From Legionella steigerwaltii (GTDB taxonomy: Bacteria; Pseudomonadota; Gammaproteobacteria; Legionellales; Legionellaceae), in contig NZ_LNYZ01000023.1 in NCBI RefSeq assembly GCF_001468065.1, positions 1 to 46,428 on the forward strand: a DNA stretch of 46,428 bases. Reading direction: 5' to 3'. This document shows positions 18,890 to 27,560 of this stretch, piece by piece (position 1 is the stretch's first letter; each line of letters opens with the position of its first letter). The notes under the pieces were generated by a model. The model had not been told where the DNA came from. It was given only the letters and a program-made list of their open reading frames with translations, and did not search any database. Both the position numbers and the translations under genes were made by a program.

Positions 18890-20085
18890 TATTCAGTCCC
18901 AGGATTACCTTGAATATTCAAATAGACCAGTACCTCATTACCTTTTAACGCTTGTACACCAATTGCACTGATTTGATTAAAACCTACATCTAAAGTATAG
19001 AGCGTCGTGGTTTCAGCTAAGGCTAAAGCACCGTTATCTCCAATATGGTTATGACTCAAACTCAAATTTTGCAACTGTATCATATTGGCCAAGGTTTTTG
19101 CTCCCTCGTCACCAATAAGATTATTATTCGCATATAAGTTATTCAGAGAGCCCATTTTTGCCAAAGCACTAATACCTTCATCACCAATTAAATTATTGTC
19201 GATATTCAGCATAGTAAGATGATTCAGTTCAGACAAAGCTTGGGCACCTTCTATACCCACACGACACCCAGAAATTGATAACCACTCCAGCATATTCGCT
19301 TGAGCTAAAACAGCTGCACCTTCATTTTGCAAAGGGTTATTATCAAGATTGAGGTAAAGCAAATTGGGTTTCCTTGCTATGAACTTAATCCCATCCTTAT
19401 CAATATTATTGTCCTCCAAATCAATAAAATTGATGGATTTGTTTCTATCAATGAACTCTATACCCTCATTACCTAAACGGTTATTACTTAGATATAAACT
19501 TTTCAGTGTTTCGTTGGCAAACAATGCTTTCGCCCCGTCCACACCAATTTGACTTTTTCTTAGGGAAAGATGGGTTAGTGTCTTATTTTTCGCTAATGCT
19601 TTTGCACCAGAAGTGCCTATAGGGTTGCCATCCAAAGAAAGAAAAATCAGGGTGGTATTATTTGCTAAAGCTTCTGCTCCGTAGGGACCAATATGATTTT
19701 CACCTAAAAGAAGATAGATCAACGAGGTATTTTTTGCTAATGCCTCAGCCCCTAGTGATCCGATGCGATTTCCAGTAAGAAAAAGATAACGAACACGAGT
19801 GTTGATAGAGAGCAATTCTGCACCTTGGTAGCCAATCTGGTTATCAGATATACTCAAGCGGGTAATTTCTGGATGCTCATTGAGAAAGGCAAGAATTTGC
19901 GGGACATCACGATCATGTATATGGCATTGATCCAAAAATAAACCACCATCGCTAACACGCGATTCAATCGTTTCGACACACTCATTATTTTGTAGTTCAG
20001 AATTTTTAATTTTTTCCTTTGCAAATAAAGGGGAACTTATTACGCTCAATAGAAGCGAAAGACTAAAGACCGCTTTTCTCATCAT
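18889..20085 (-). CDS. Secreted leucine-rich-repeat protein (RI-like short LRRs)
   Basis: A 398-residue protein that begins with a signal peptide (cleavage near SPLFA-K) followed by about 13 tandem LRRs of roughly 24 residues. The repeat pattern is L-x-x-L-x-L-x-x-N-x-I-G-x-x-G-A-x-A-L-A, the short ribonuclease-inhibitor type. One Cys pair (CVET... QCHIH) lies before the first repeat. The signal peptide places it in the periplasm or outside, unlike most Legionella LRR effectors, which go through Dot/Icm without one. LRRs bind proteins; the partner is unknown. The ATG at 20085 is chosen because AAAGGA lies 8 bases upstream; a GTG at 20091 would be too close. Confidence 0.88.
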   Translation of the reverse strand: MMRKAVFSLSLLLSVISSPLFAKEKIKNSELQNNECVETIESRVSDGGLFLDQCHIHDRDVPQILAFLNEHPEITRLSISDNQIGYQGAELLSINTRVRYLFLTGNRIGSLGAEALAKNTSLIYLLLGENHIGPYGAEALANNTTLIFLSLDGNPIGTSGAKALAKNKTLTHLSLRKSQIGVDGAKALFANETLKSLYLSNNRLGNEGIEFIDRNKSINFIDLEDNNIDKDGIKFIARKPNLLYLNLDNNPLQNEGAAVLAQANMLEWLSISGCRVGIEGAQALSELNHLTMLNIDNNLIGDEGISALAKMGSLNNLYANNNLIGDEGAKTLANMIQLQNLSLSHNHIGDNGALALAETTTLYTLDVGFNQISAIGVQALKGNEVLVYLNIQGNPGTE

Positions 20086-20217
20086 GAACACAATCCTTTT
20101 GTTTGAATCTGATGCTCCCGAAACAGAAATACCTAGTGGGAGCTATGGGGAGTTGTATCATGAAGATTAATAAAAACCAACACGAAAAACTGGCAGGATA
20201 TTCTTTTTTTACCAGAC

Positions 20218-20265
20218 CTGTTTACAATTCGCCATTTTTGGCCAAGATAGTAGAACTGTAAACAG
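20218..20265. repeat. Inverted repeat in the LRR gene upstream region
   Basis: CTGTTTAC (20218-20225) and GTAAACAG (20258-20265) form a perfect 8-bp stem, with GCCA / TGGC inside. It lies between the coding remnant and the LRR gene. It could terminate the minus-strand remnant gene. The rest of 20092-20297 shows nothing I recognise. Confidence 0.45.
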
Positions 20266-20297
20266 ATTCTATCAGATGCAAAGATAATTATTGTGAA

Positions 20298-20441
20298 TCA
20301 TGCCAATTCTAATTTGACTGCTTCAGGATTACTTGTGATTCTAATATGCTCTAACATCAGAATAAGCGCGGCACCAGCATAAGCATTATTGCCAGGTTTC
20401 CCAGGAGCAAATATAATTTTTTTATTCTTTTGCAGTGATAG
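20298..20441 (-). pseudogene. C-terminal coding remnant without a start
   Basis: On the minus strand an open frame of 47 codons reads like real protein (core FAPGKPGNNAYAGAALILML) and ends in a normal stop. It has no start codon near its beginning. It overlaps the last codons of the 139-residue gene in the +1 frame, just after a run of seven A. It may be the lost C-terminus of that gene after a frameshift, or the tail of another deleted gene. I do not recognise the family. Confidence 0.5.
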
Positions 20442-20841
20442 CTATTGATTGGAGTTGCATTATAAACTCTTCTTCAATTTTATAGTGCAGGCAATTATTT
20501 TTTAATTTTTCAATATAACCCAATTCTTCTAATCTATCCAAGGCCGGAAGAATCTCTGTAGACAATTCATATCGAAATCGAGGAACAGGCGAATTCAATA
20601 TTGCATCTTTATCAACGACAAAAAACTCCCTTACGCTTTTATAGCTCGGATTATTAACATCATTTTTAATAATGCTCATAAAATGAGGAAAATCATGAAA
20701 AAGTCGATCTAAATCCAATATTTTTTTCTTCTTTATGGTTGCAACATTCTTTCTATTATTCATGAATTTTTGTACTTGCCACCCACCTAGAGCAGTAGCA
20801 AGAGAACCAGTTAAAAAGCCAAATAAAAACGAGATGTCCAT
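20422..20841 (-). CDS. Small membrane-anchored orphan protein
   Basis: A 139-residue protein with one N-terminal hydrophobic segment (about 4-20, FLFGFLTGSLATALGGW), then a basic stretch (KKKK) and a soluble helical domain of about 100 residues, facing the cytosol by the positive-inside rule. The C-terminal part (LEELGYIEKLKNNCLHYKIEEEF) looks like a small winged-helix-type fold, but that is weak. Its 3' end overlaps a coding remnant in another frame, so the present stop may be the result of a frameshift. No family recognised. Confidence 0.62.
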   Translation of the reverse strand: MDISFLFGFLTGSLATALGGWQVQKFMNNRKNVATIKKKKILDLDRLFHDFPHFMSIIKNDVNNPSYKSVREFFVVDKDAILNSPVPRFRYELSTEILPALDRLEELGYIEKLKNNCLHYKIEEEFIMQLQSIAITAKE

Positions 20842-21107
20842 GGATGTTGTTCTAAATTAAAATGATTATTGAATGTATGACCATAGGGATGATCACAAAT
20901 TGGTTAATTATATATCAAAATAATAAACGTAATAAGATCTTTTTCAAGTCTTTAGTTTGTTGGAATAACTGCAGATAGATCTGCTTGATTTTTCAACTAA
21001 GTGTTACTAAACTAAGCCCAGTTTGTTTTCGTGACATTTATCTACATGCATCATGGCCACAAAACCAAAACTATTACATCTACGTAATTCATAAAAAAGA
21101 GGATCAT

Positions 21108-21521
21108 ATGCTAAAACAATTCTTCATTTTTTCTATTTTGGTTCTAGCGAGCATGTTGATCGCCTGTGGTCCTATTTATAATACAGAATACAGTTTTGTT
21201 CCGCCGCAATCGGATGTAGCGAAAATGTGTACCGCCCAATGTATTCAAGGTAAAAATGATTGCGAACAAAGTTGTCGGGTAGACAATGAAAACTGCCGTA
21301 TGAGAGCTCAGCAAAACGCTATGTTTGAATACAAGCACTATAAAGAAGAACAAAAAAGAATGGGTTTGCCTATCAATAAAACAGTAAATGATTTTGATCG
21401 AAGCAGCAGCTGCAATAATTCTTGTCGATGTGAGTCGACCTATAGAGCATGTTATTCAGCCTGTGGAGGTGAAGTCAGGGAACATAAAGTATGCGTCGCT
21501 TTTTGTGACCAGCGCCAATAA
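21108..21521 (+). CDS. Cysteine-rich lipoprotein with five CX3C motifs
   Basis: A 137-residue lipoprotein: hydrophobic signal then lipobox LIAC (Cys20). The mature part has 12 further cysteines. Ten of them form five CX3C pairs (CTAQC, CEQSC, CNNSC, CYSAC, CVAFC), a layout suggesting helical hairpins held by disulfides, as in twin-CX3C proteins. The region between the two Cys clusters is Gln/Glu/Lys-rich and probably helical. The start at 21108 is preceded by AAAAGAGGA; the longer open frame from 20985 lacks a ribosome site and would bury the lipobox. Function unknown; envelope location is secure from the signal. Confidence 0.8.
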   Translation: MLKQFFIFSILVLASMLIACGPIYNTEYSFVPPQSDVAKMCTAQCIQGKNDCEQSCRVDNENCRMRAQQNAMFEYKHYKEEQKRMGLPINKTVNDFDRSSSCNNSCRCESTYRACYSACGGEVREHKVCVAFCDQRQ

Positions 21522-21530
21522 TGAGGTGAT

Positions 21531-21548
21531 GTTATCAGAACTGATAAC
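21531..21548 (+). terminator. Hairpin after the lipoprotein gene
   Basis: GTTATCAG / CTGATAAC, a perfect 8-bp palindrome split by AA, 10 bases after the stop. Only a weak T content follows. Confidence 0.45.
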
Positions 21549-21669
21549 GTAATCCCTTGATATTAAAAAATTCTTCATTACGCTATTTAAATGTTTAGTG
21601 TATTTATTTTACAATTTAAGAAACCTTTGCCACACTTTAACATGAGCTATTGTGTAGAGCAGAAGAATA

Positions 21670-22584
21670 ATGAAGAAAATCATCCTTTATTTTTTAGCGT
21701 TTATCGGCACACTTGCCATATTATTTTTTATCTCCGAATGGTTTGGTAGAACTGGAACTACGATGTATGGGGGAAGCCCTGCACCAATGCAAGCAGTAGT
21801 TGGAGCCCCTAATTACGCTAGCGCTCCCGGTTCCATTGCAATGGCACGTATTCAAAACCAGTCAAATACAAGCCAAGCACCAGACAACGTAATGCGGGGT
21901 ATGATTATTCGCAATGCGGATATTTCCTTGCAAGTCGATAACATTAATTCGGCAATGGAAAAAATCGCTCAATTAGCAGAAAATTCCGGAGGCTATGTAG
22001 TAAGCTCCAATTTAACTCAAGATAACAATATCGCAGGAAATACCACTGCGAATATTAGTATAAGAGTACCTGCCAAAGGTTTAAATAATGCATTAAGTGC
22101 CTTGAAATCACTTGCCACACAAGTCGTACAAGAATCGATAACGGGCGAAGACATTACCCAACAATTTGTCGACTTACAAAGTCAACTCAGTAACTTACAA
22201 ACCGCCAAAGAACAATTATCAAAAATTATGGCCAGCGCAACAAAAACATCAGATGTTCTTAGTGTGTTCAAACAATTAAACGAGATACAAGGACAAATCG
22301 ATGTACTCCAAGGACAGATAAAATATTACAAAGAATCGGTGGCTTATTCATTAATCAACATTAGTTTGAATATGAATCCAATAATTCAAACAGAACAACA
22401 AAAACAATGGAAGATTACAGAAACGTTTATTGATTCCTATCATGCTTTAGTCGATCAGCTTCGCAATTTTACTTACGGTTTGATTGAATTCTTTGTGTAT
22501 TTTTTACCATTACTTTTATTATGGATTTGCATCTGCTTGGTTGTTTATTGGATAGGAAAGAAAATTTGGAGAGCGCTTAAATAA
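21670..22584 (+). CDS. DUF4349 domain membrane protein
   Basis: A 304-residue protein with an N-terminal membrane helix (about 5-23), a Ser/Pro/Ala/Gln-rich linker, the DUF4349 domain (about 75-240) and a C-terminal membrane helix (about 262-295). Typical family stretches are present: MIIRNADISLQVDN, GGYVVSSNL, then a coiled coil with LQSQLSNLQTAKEQL and a closing YKESVAYSLINISL. The family is an envelope protein of unknown role; some members carry a lipobox in place of the first helix. It is followed 36 bases later by a GtrA-like gene. Confidence 0.86.
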   Translation: MKKIILYFLAFIGTLAILFFISEWFGRTGTTMYGGSPAPMQAVVGAPNYASAPGSIAMARIQNQSNTSQAPDNVMRGMIIRNADISLQVDNINSAMEKIAQLAENSGGYVVSSNLTQDNNIAGNTTANISIRVPAKGLNNALSALKSLATQVVQESITGEDITQQFVDLQSQLSNLQTAKEQLSKIMASATKTSDVLSVFKQLNEIQGQIDVLQGQIKYYKESVAYSLINISLNMNPIIQTEQQKQWKITETFIDSYHALVDQLRNFTYGLIEFFVYFLPLLLLWICICLVVYWIGKKIWRALK

Positions 22585-22620
22585 ATCCTGATTTTTTGTA
22601 AACTGAAGAGAGACTGCTTT

Positions 22621-23031
22621 GTGATTCATCATTTTAAATCAAAACAATTTATTGTTTTTTTGATTGTAGGAACAATAGCATTCACAGTAAATTTCTGTAG
22701 CAGAATCATCTATAACTATTCATTCAGTTTTTCAACATCCATTCTCTTAGCGTATATTACAGGGATGGTTGTTGCTTTTATTCTTGTCAAACTCTTTGTA
22801 TTTAAGAAAAGCCAGCAAACTGTTACACGTTCCATTATTTTTTTTATTTTGGTAAATTTAATTGGGATGCTGCAAACTTGGGTTATTAGTTTATTGCTTG
22901 CCTATTATGTTTTGCCAGCTCTGGGTATTCAATCATACACTCGAGAAATAGCACATCTATTTGGGTTAGCTTCCCCAGTATTTACAAGTTATCTGGGTCA
23001 TAAATTTTGGACTTTTCGAGAAACGATCTAA
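22621..23031 (+). CDS. GtrA-like small membrane protein
   Basis: A 136-residue protein with four predicted membrane helices. The FLIVGTIAFTVNF start and the YLGHKFWTF end match the GtrA/DPMS1 family, whose members flip or present polyprenyl-linked sugars for glycosylation of O-antigen or wall polymers. The start is a GTG 36 bases after the DUF4349 gene, with a weak AGAGAG ribosome site. No glycosyltransferase gene is adjacent, so the sugar partner is unknown. The convergent lysR gene begins 25 bases downstream. Confidence 0.84.
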   Translation: MIHHFKSKQFIVFLIVGTIAFTVNFCSRIIYNYSFSFSTSILLAYITGMVVAFILVKLFVFKKSQQTVTRSIIFFILVNLIGMLQTWVISLLLAYYVLPALGIQSYTREIAHLFGLASPVFTSYLGHKFWTFRETI

Positions 23032-23056
23032 TCTATCGTAAAGTGTATTTAACGCC

Positions 23057-23953
23057 TCATGACACTGATTTAATAACAAGATTTTTAAAAAAACTCATAC
23101 GCTTATGCAACATACTTTTAGTTCTATAGACTAAATAAAGAGTATACTGAGGAGATACTTCTGGATGATGCAGCTGAACAATCGATTTATTTTCTAAATA
23201 AGGTAATAAATAAAACTTGGGCAAACAGGCTACTCCATAACCATTTATTACCGACCGAATTATTCCGTTTACATCAGTAAACGTAAGAGAAGGCTCAATG
23301 GAATTAGGAGATATATCTAACGCAAGTTCAACATACCTTTTAATAAAAGGCATCGTATCCTCATAGCCAATCCAGCGCATGGATTTAAGGCTTTTATTAA
23401 AAGCCAATTCACTCGATTTATCTATATGTTTTGCCCAGCGCGCAGTTCCAATAAACACAAGTTCATCATCAAATAACTTAATAAACTCAAGATTAGGATG
23501 GTCATATTTAAGCGAAGTCACACCAAAATCAATGGTATTATTTTGTAATTCATTAATAATTTCTAAATCCTTAGGTATGTAATTAATTTTTAGTTTAATT
23601 TCATGCTCAAGACATAAGCCAATTGATTTTATTAATAAATTTTCAGCAAATTCATTGATACAGCTTATTTGTATCTCACCACGCATTGAATTTGTATATT
23701 TTGAGAAATTGTCGAGAACCCCTCTAATTTTATCAAAAGGTTCTGCTATTAACGTAAAAAGCCTTTTAGCCGCGTGAGTGGGTATAATACTTTGGGAACC
23801 TCTTTCAAAAAGCCCTTCCCCAAGATAATTTTCTAATTGCTTAATATGAAGGGAGACTGCAGATTGGGTGATATTTAGTTTTTTGGCCGCTTTAGAGAAA
23901 GAACCAAGTTCATAGGCAAAAACAAAAGACTCTAGATTGTTATAAAAATTCAT
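23057..23953 (-). CDS. LysR-family transcriptional regulator
   Basis: A 298-residue regulator. The N-terminal winged helix-turn-helix (about 4-62) has the family hallmark FSKAAKKLNITQSAVSLHIKQLE. The C-terminal periplasmic-binding-like effector domain follows from about residue 90. It is transcribed divergently from the glutamate dehydrogenase gene, with 212 bases between start codons that include an ATTGTA-N9-TACAAT palindrome. By LysR convention the divergent neighbour is a likely target and the effector may be an amino acid or related metabolite. This link is inference. Confidence 0.92.
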   Translation of the reverse strand: MNFYNNLESFVFAYELGSFSKAAKKLNITQSAVSLHIKQLENYLGEGLFERGSQSIIPTHAAKRLFTLIAEPFDKIRGVLDNFSKYTNSMRGEIQISCINEFAENLLIKSIGLCLEHEIKLKINYIPKDLEIINELQNNTIDFGVTSLKYDHPNLEFIKLFDDELVFIGTARWAKHIDKSSELAFNKSLKSMRWIGYEDTMPFIKRYVELALDISPNSIEPSLTFTDVNGIIRSVINGYGVACLPKFYLLPYLENKSIVQLHHPEVSPQYTLYLVYRTKSMLHKRMSFFKNLVIKSVS

Positions 23954-24024
23954 TTCTTTACCATCCTTTAGTTTTTCTCAAACTAATTTCTTATAAAAAA
24001 TGCCCCCCAAAAGGAAAGACTCAT

Positions 24025-24045
24025 ATTGTATTTTATCAGTACAAT
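24025..24045. promoter_or_regulatory. Candidate LysR-type operator
   Basis: ATTGTA and TACAAT form a perfect 6-bp inverted repeat with a 9-base spacer, containing the T-N11-A pattern of LysR boxes. It lies in the divergent gap between the lysR gene and the glutamate dehydrogenase gene, about 70 bases from one start and 120 from the other. Confidence 0.5.
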
Positions 24046-24165
24046 GTTAACAAAATCTTAACAAATTATTCCCGGTTGGAACGAGCAAAAGCTATTTAAT
24101 ATATGCAATCTATTTAATGACCTATACTTATTGAATAATAACACTGAACCTTTGTGAGATTTAAT

Positions 24166-27100
24166 ATGGAAAACTCATGGAAAGATCAGTTGCATCAAGC
24201 ACTAATAAAGCAGTTAGGAGCCAAAAAAGGGAACCAATTTGCTAAAAAATATCTCCCTGCATTGTCAATGAGTTATTGTGAGCAACATACTGTTGAGGAA
24301 GCGATAGGTGATCTCTTACAAATTGATAATCTATCACCAGAGAACCCATTAGCGATTGTTTTTTATGAATCACCTCGTGGAGAATATCCATTACATATTA
24401 AACTGTTTCGATATGGCAGTTCGATTCCCTTATCCGACATCTTACCTATGATTGAAAACATGGGATTAAGGACTTATACCGAGCGGCCCTATAAAATCTC
24501 CATTGATCCCAATCAATTTATTTGGATTGGTGATTTTAATGTATCCTATGCTCATTCCAATTTGCTCACTCTGGACCAAGTAAAAAGCATTTTTAATGAA
24601 GCCTTGATCAAAATACATGTTGGAGTGTGTGAAAATGACGGCTTCAATGAACTGGTCTTAGGAGCAGGATTATCCTGGCGAGAAATAGCCATCATTCGTG
24701 CTTATGCCAAATACATGCAACAAATTGGTTTTCGCTTTAGCCAACAGTATATAGAAAAAACGATTGCGGCATATGCTGAGATTGCCAAAAAATTGATTCA
24801 ACTTTTCTATTTAAAATTTAGTTTAAAACAAAATACTGCAAGTAAAAACAAAATGGCAGCTTTAGAACTTGAAATTCAAGCCGATATTGATGCGATCACT
24901 AGCCTTGATGAAGACCATATCATCCGGTATTTCTGGTCTTTAATCAAAGCAACACTTCGCACAAATTATTTTCAGTTAGACGCCCATGGCAAGCCTAAAA
25001 ACTATTTATCATTTAAACTGCATACATCCAAAGTACCTGACTTACCTCCAGGACAGCCCCTGTATGAAATTTTTGTTTATTCAACAGAGTTTGAAGGCAT
25101 ACATTTGCGCAGTGCCAAAGTAGCACGTGGCGGTATTCGCTGGTCTGACCGACCAGAAGATTTCCGTACAGAGGTTCTTGGCCTTATGAAAGCTCAAAAA
25201 GTAAAAAATTCAGTGATTGTACCTTCTGGAGCCAAAGGAGGTTTTATTTTAAAAAAATCAATCAGCATGTTGGATCGTGAACAGCTCAAACAAGAAGTCA
25301 TTCATTGCTATCAATCATTTATCAGAGGCTTACTTGATCTTACTGACAATTATGAAAATGACCGCGTTGTCCCCCCCCCTAAGACCGTGTGTTACGATGA
25401 TGCCGATCCTTATCTTGTTGTCGCAGCAGATAAAGGAACAGCAACCTTTTCTGATATTGCTAATGCGATTTCTAAAGAATTCAAGTTCTGGCTTGGAGAC
25501 GCCTTTGCTTCAGGTGGATCTGCGGGCTATGATCATAAAAAAATTGGAATTACCGCGCGTGGCGCGTGGGAATCGATTAAACGTCATTTTCGCGAGTTAG
25601 ATGTCAATATCGAGCAGCAGGATTTTACCGTTGTGGGTATCGGAGATATGAGTGGTGATGTATTCGGCAACGGACTCACTTATACCCCCCACGGTCTTTT
25701 GCTCGCAGCATTTGATCATCGCCACATATTTCTTGATCCTAAGCCTGATGGACGCAAATCATTTGAAGAGCGACAACGCTTATTTAATTTGCCCACCTCA
25801 TCATGGGAGGATTTCAATCCTAAATTAATTTCCAAAGGTGGTGGCATTTATAAGCGCTCAAGCAAATCCATTACCATCACTCCTGAAGTAAAAAAAGCGC
25901 TTGCTATTGCTGCGGATTCACTAACTCCCAACGAATTGATTCGGGAAATCTTAAAAGCACCCGTTGATTTATTATTTAATGGAGGTATTGGTACTTATGT
26001 TAAAGCATCAACTGAATCGCATGCGGATGTTGGTGACAAGACCAATGAGTTTTGTCGTATTAACGGCAATGAATTGCGTTGCAAAATTGTAGGTGAAGGT
26101 GGCAATCTTGGATTTACTCAGCTTGGAAGAGTTGAATATGCTCTAACAGGTGGTCTGATTAATACCGATTCAATTGATAACTCAGCAGGCGTAAGTTGCT
26201 CTGACCATGAAGTGAATATCAAAATTCTGCTCAATAAGGAAATGCAACAAGGAAAACTTACTGAGAAAAAACGAAATCAATTATTGACAAAAATGACAGA
26301 GGAAGTTGCCCAGCTTGTTTTACAAGATAATTACAACCAAGCACTGGTTTTGGGCTTTTCTGCCATGAACTCTCTAACCTATAGTGGTTTATATCAGACT
26401 TATATTAAGGAATTGGAAAGCATAGTCCATCTGGATAGAAGTGTTGAATTTCTTCCTGATGAAAAACATCTTTTGGAGCGCAAAGCGGCAGGCCAGGGAC
26501 TGACGCGCCCTGAATTGTCTATAATCATGGCTTATACAAAAATTTATATCACCGGGGAGTTATTAAAATCTGATTTACCCGATGATCCCTATTTTGCAAT
26601 CATACTCAATACTGGATTTCCTTCACTACTGATAAAATCGTATGCCAATTCAATGCAAACACATCGATTACGTCGTGAAATTATCGCGACCCAACTCAGT
26701 AATCAAATCGTTAATAGCATGGGTATCACCTTTATGTACCGCATGCAAATAGAAACGGGACAATCGGTAGCTGATATTGCGCGGGCCTATATTATTGCTT
26801 CAAAAGCGTACCAAATAGATGATGTACATCAATTAATTGATTCACTGAACTATAAGGTCACAGTACAAACTCAATATGAGTTACTTCACCACGTCAGACA
26901 ATTAATGAACTTGGCAACTCGTTGGTTTTTACATCATCGACGTCTTGAAGGCGGAATTGCAAACAATATTGCACATTATAGTCAATCGATAAGCAAGCTT
27001 GAAAAATCAATTCCCGATTTAATGGCGGGTGTCACCAAAGAATATCTTGACAAGATTGTTTCACAATTTGTGGGAATTGGTTTATCCGAAGAAGCAGCCA

Positions 27101-27525
27101 AAAAAATTGCTGCAACTCGTGCGATGTATACCGTATTAAATGTGGTAGAAGTCGCAACACAAAATAAATTTGACCTCGGAAGAACAGCTGAAGTTTACTT
27201 TAAAGTAGGCAGTACATTTAGTTTGGTCTGGTTCCGTGATCAAATTGGTAGTGATTCTCGCGAAGGTCATTGGAACAGTCTGGCACGGTTGTCTTTACGT
27301 GACGAACTGGATAACTTGCAACGTCGCTTAACTATTGTCATTTTAATTAATGACCAAAAAAAATTGGAATCAGACGAACTGATTGCCTATTGGTTCGCAA
27401 AAAACAGATTTATTCAGCAGCGTTGGGAAAAGTTATTGGAAATGCTATTGAGCAGCTCCAGTATTGATTACACTATTTTCTTTATTGCATTACGAGAATT
27501 ATCGACATTGATTACTGTAGAGTAA
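24166..27525 (+). CDS. NAD-dependent glutamate dehydrogenase, large type, short form
   Basis: An enzyme of 1119 residues that oxidatively deaminates glutamate to 2-oxoglutarate. The catalytic region has the family stretches KVARGGIRWSDRPEDFRTEVLGLMKAQ, VPSGAKGGF (catalytic Lys) and GIGDMSGDVFGNG (NAD-binding), with KIVGEGGNLG further on and a long helical C-terminal domain. Large bacterial GDHs are usually about 1600 residues with N-terminal ACT-like regulatory domains. This one starts where those end, matching the roughly 115-kDa class. The ATG at 24166 is chosen over a GTG 12 bases upstream. A run of nine C at 25371-25379 lies in frame. The divergent LysR gene is a candidate regulator. Confidence 0.93.
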   Translation: MENSWKDQLHQALIKQLGAKKGNQFAKKYLPALSMSYCEQHTVEEAIGDLLQIDNLSPENPLAIVFYESPRGEYPLHIKLFRYGSSIPLSDILPMIENMGLRTYTERPYKISIDPNQFIWIGDFNVSYAHSNLLTLDQVKSIFNEALIKIHVGVCENDGFNELVLGAGLSWREIAIIRAYAKYMQQIGFRFSQQYIEKTIAAYAEIAKKLIQLFYLKFSLKQNTASKNKMAALELEIQADIDAITSLDEDHIIRYFWSLIKATLRTNYFQLDAHGKPKNYLSFKLHTSKVPDLPPGQPLYEIFVYSTEFEGIHLRSAKVARGGIRWSDRPEDFRTEVLGLMKAQKVKNSVIVPSGAKGGFILKKSISMLDREQLKQEVIHCYQSFIRGLLDLTDNYENDRVVPPPKTVCYDDADPYLVVAADKGTATFSDIANAISKEFKFWLGDAFASGGSAGYDHKKIGITARGAWESIKRHFRELDVNIEQQDFTVVGIGDMSGDVFGNGLTYTPHGLLLAAFDHRHIFLDPKPDGRKSFEERQRLFNLPTSSWEDFNPKLISKGGGIYKRSSKSITITPEVKKALAIAADSLTPNELIREILKAPVDLLFNGGIGTYVKASTESHADVGDKTNEFCRINGNELRCKIVGEGGNLGFTQLGRVEYALTGGLINTDSIDNSAGVSCSDHEVNIKILLNKEMQQGKLTEKKRNQLLTKMTEEVAQLVLQDNYNQALVLGFSAMNSLTYSGLYQTYIKELESIVHLDRSVEFLPDEKHLLERKAAGQGLTRPELSIIMAYTKIYITGELLKSDLPDDPYFAIILNTGFPSLLIKSYANSMQTHRLRREIIATQLSNQIVNSMGITFMYRMQIETGQSVADIARAYIIASKAYQIDDVHQLIDSLNYKVTVQTQYELLHHVRQLMNLATRWFLHHRRLEGGIANNIAHYSQSISKLEKSIPDLMAGVTKEYLDKIVSQFVGIGLSEEAAKKIAATRAMYTVLNVVEVATQNKFDLGRTAEVYFKVGSTFSLVWFRDQIGSDSREGHWNSLARLSLRDELDNLQRRLTIVILINDQKKLESDELIAYWFAKNRFIQQRWEKLLEMLLSSSSIDYTIFFIALRELSTLITVE

Positions 27526-27560
27526 TTGAAAATAAATGAAAAAACGAAAATGTTGTTTGC

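Noticed and set aside
20985..21107. N-terminal extension of the cysteine-rich lipoprotein
   Set aside because: It would put 41 residues before the lipoprotein signal; the ATG at 21108 has a good ribosome site.
18031..23031. Genomic island or prophage
   Set aside because: No integrase, tRNA junction, attachment-site repeat or phage gene is visible; the genes are orphan-rich but otherwise ordinary.
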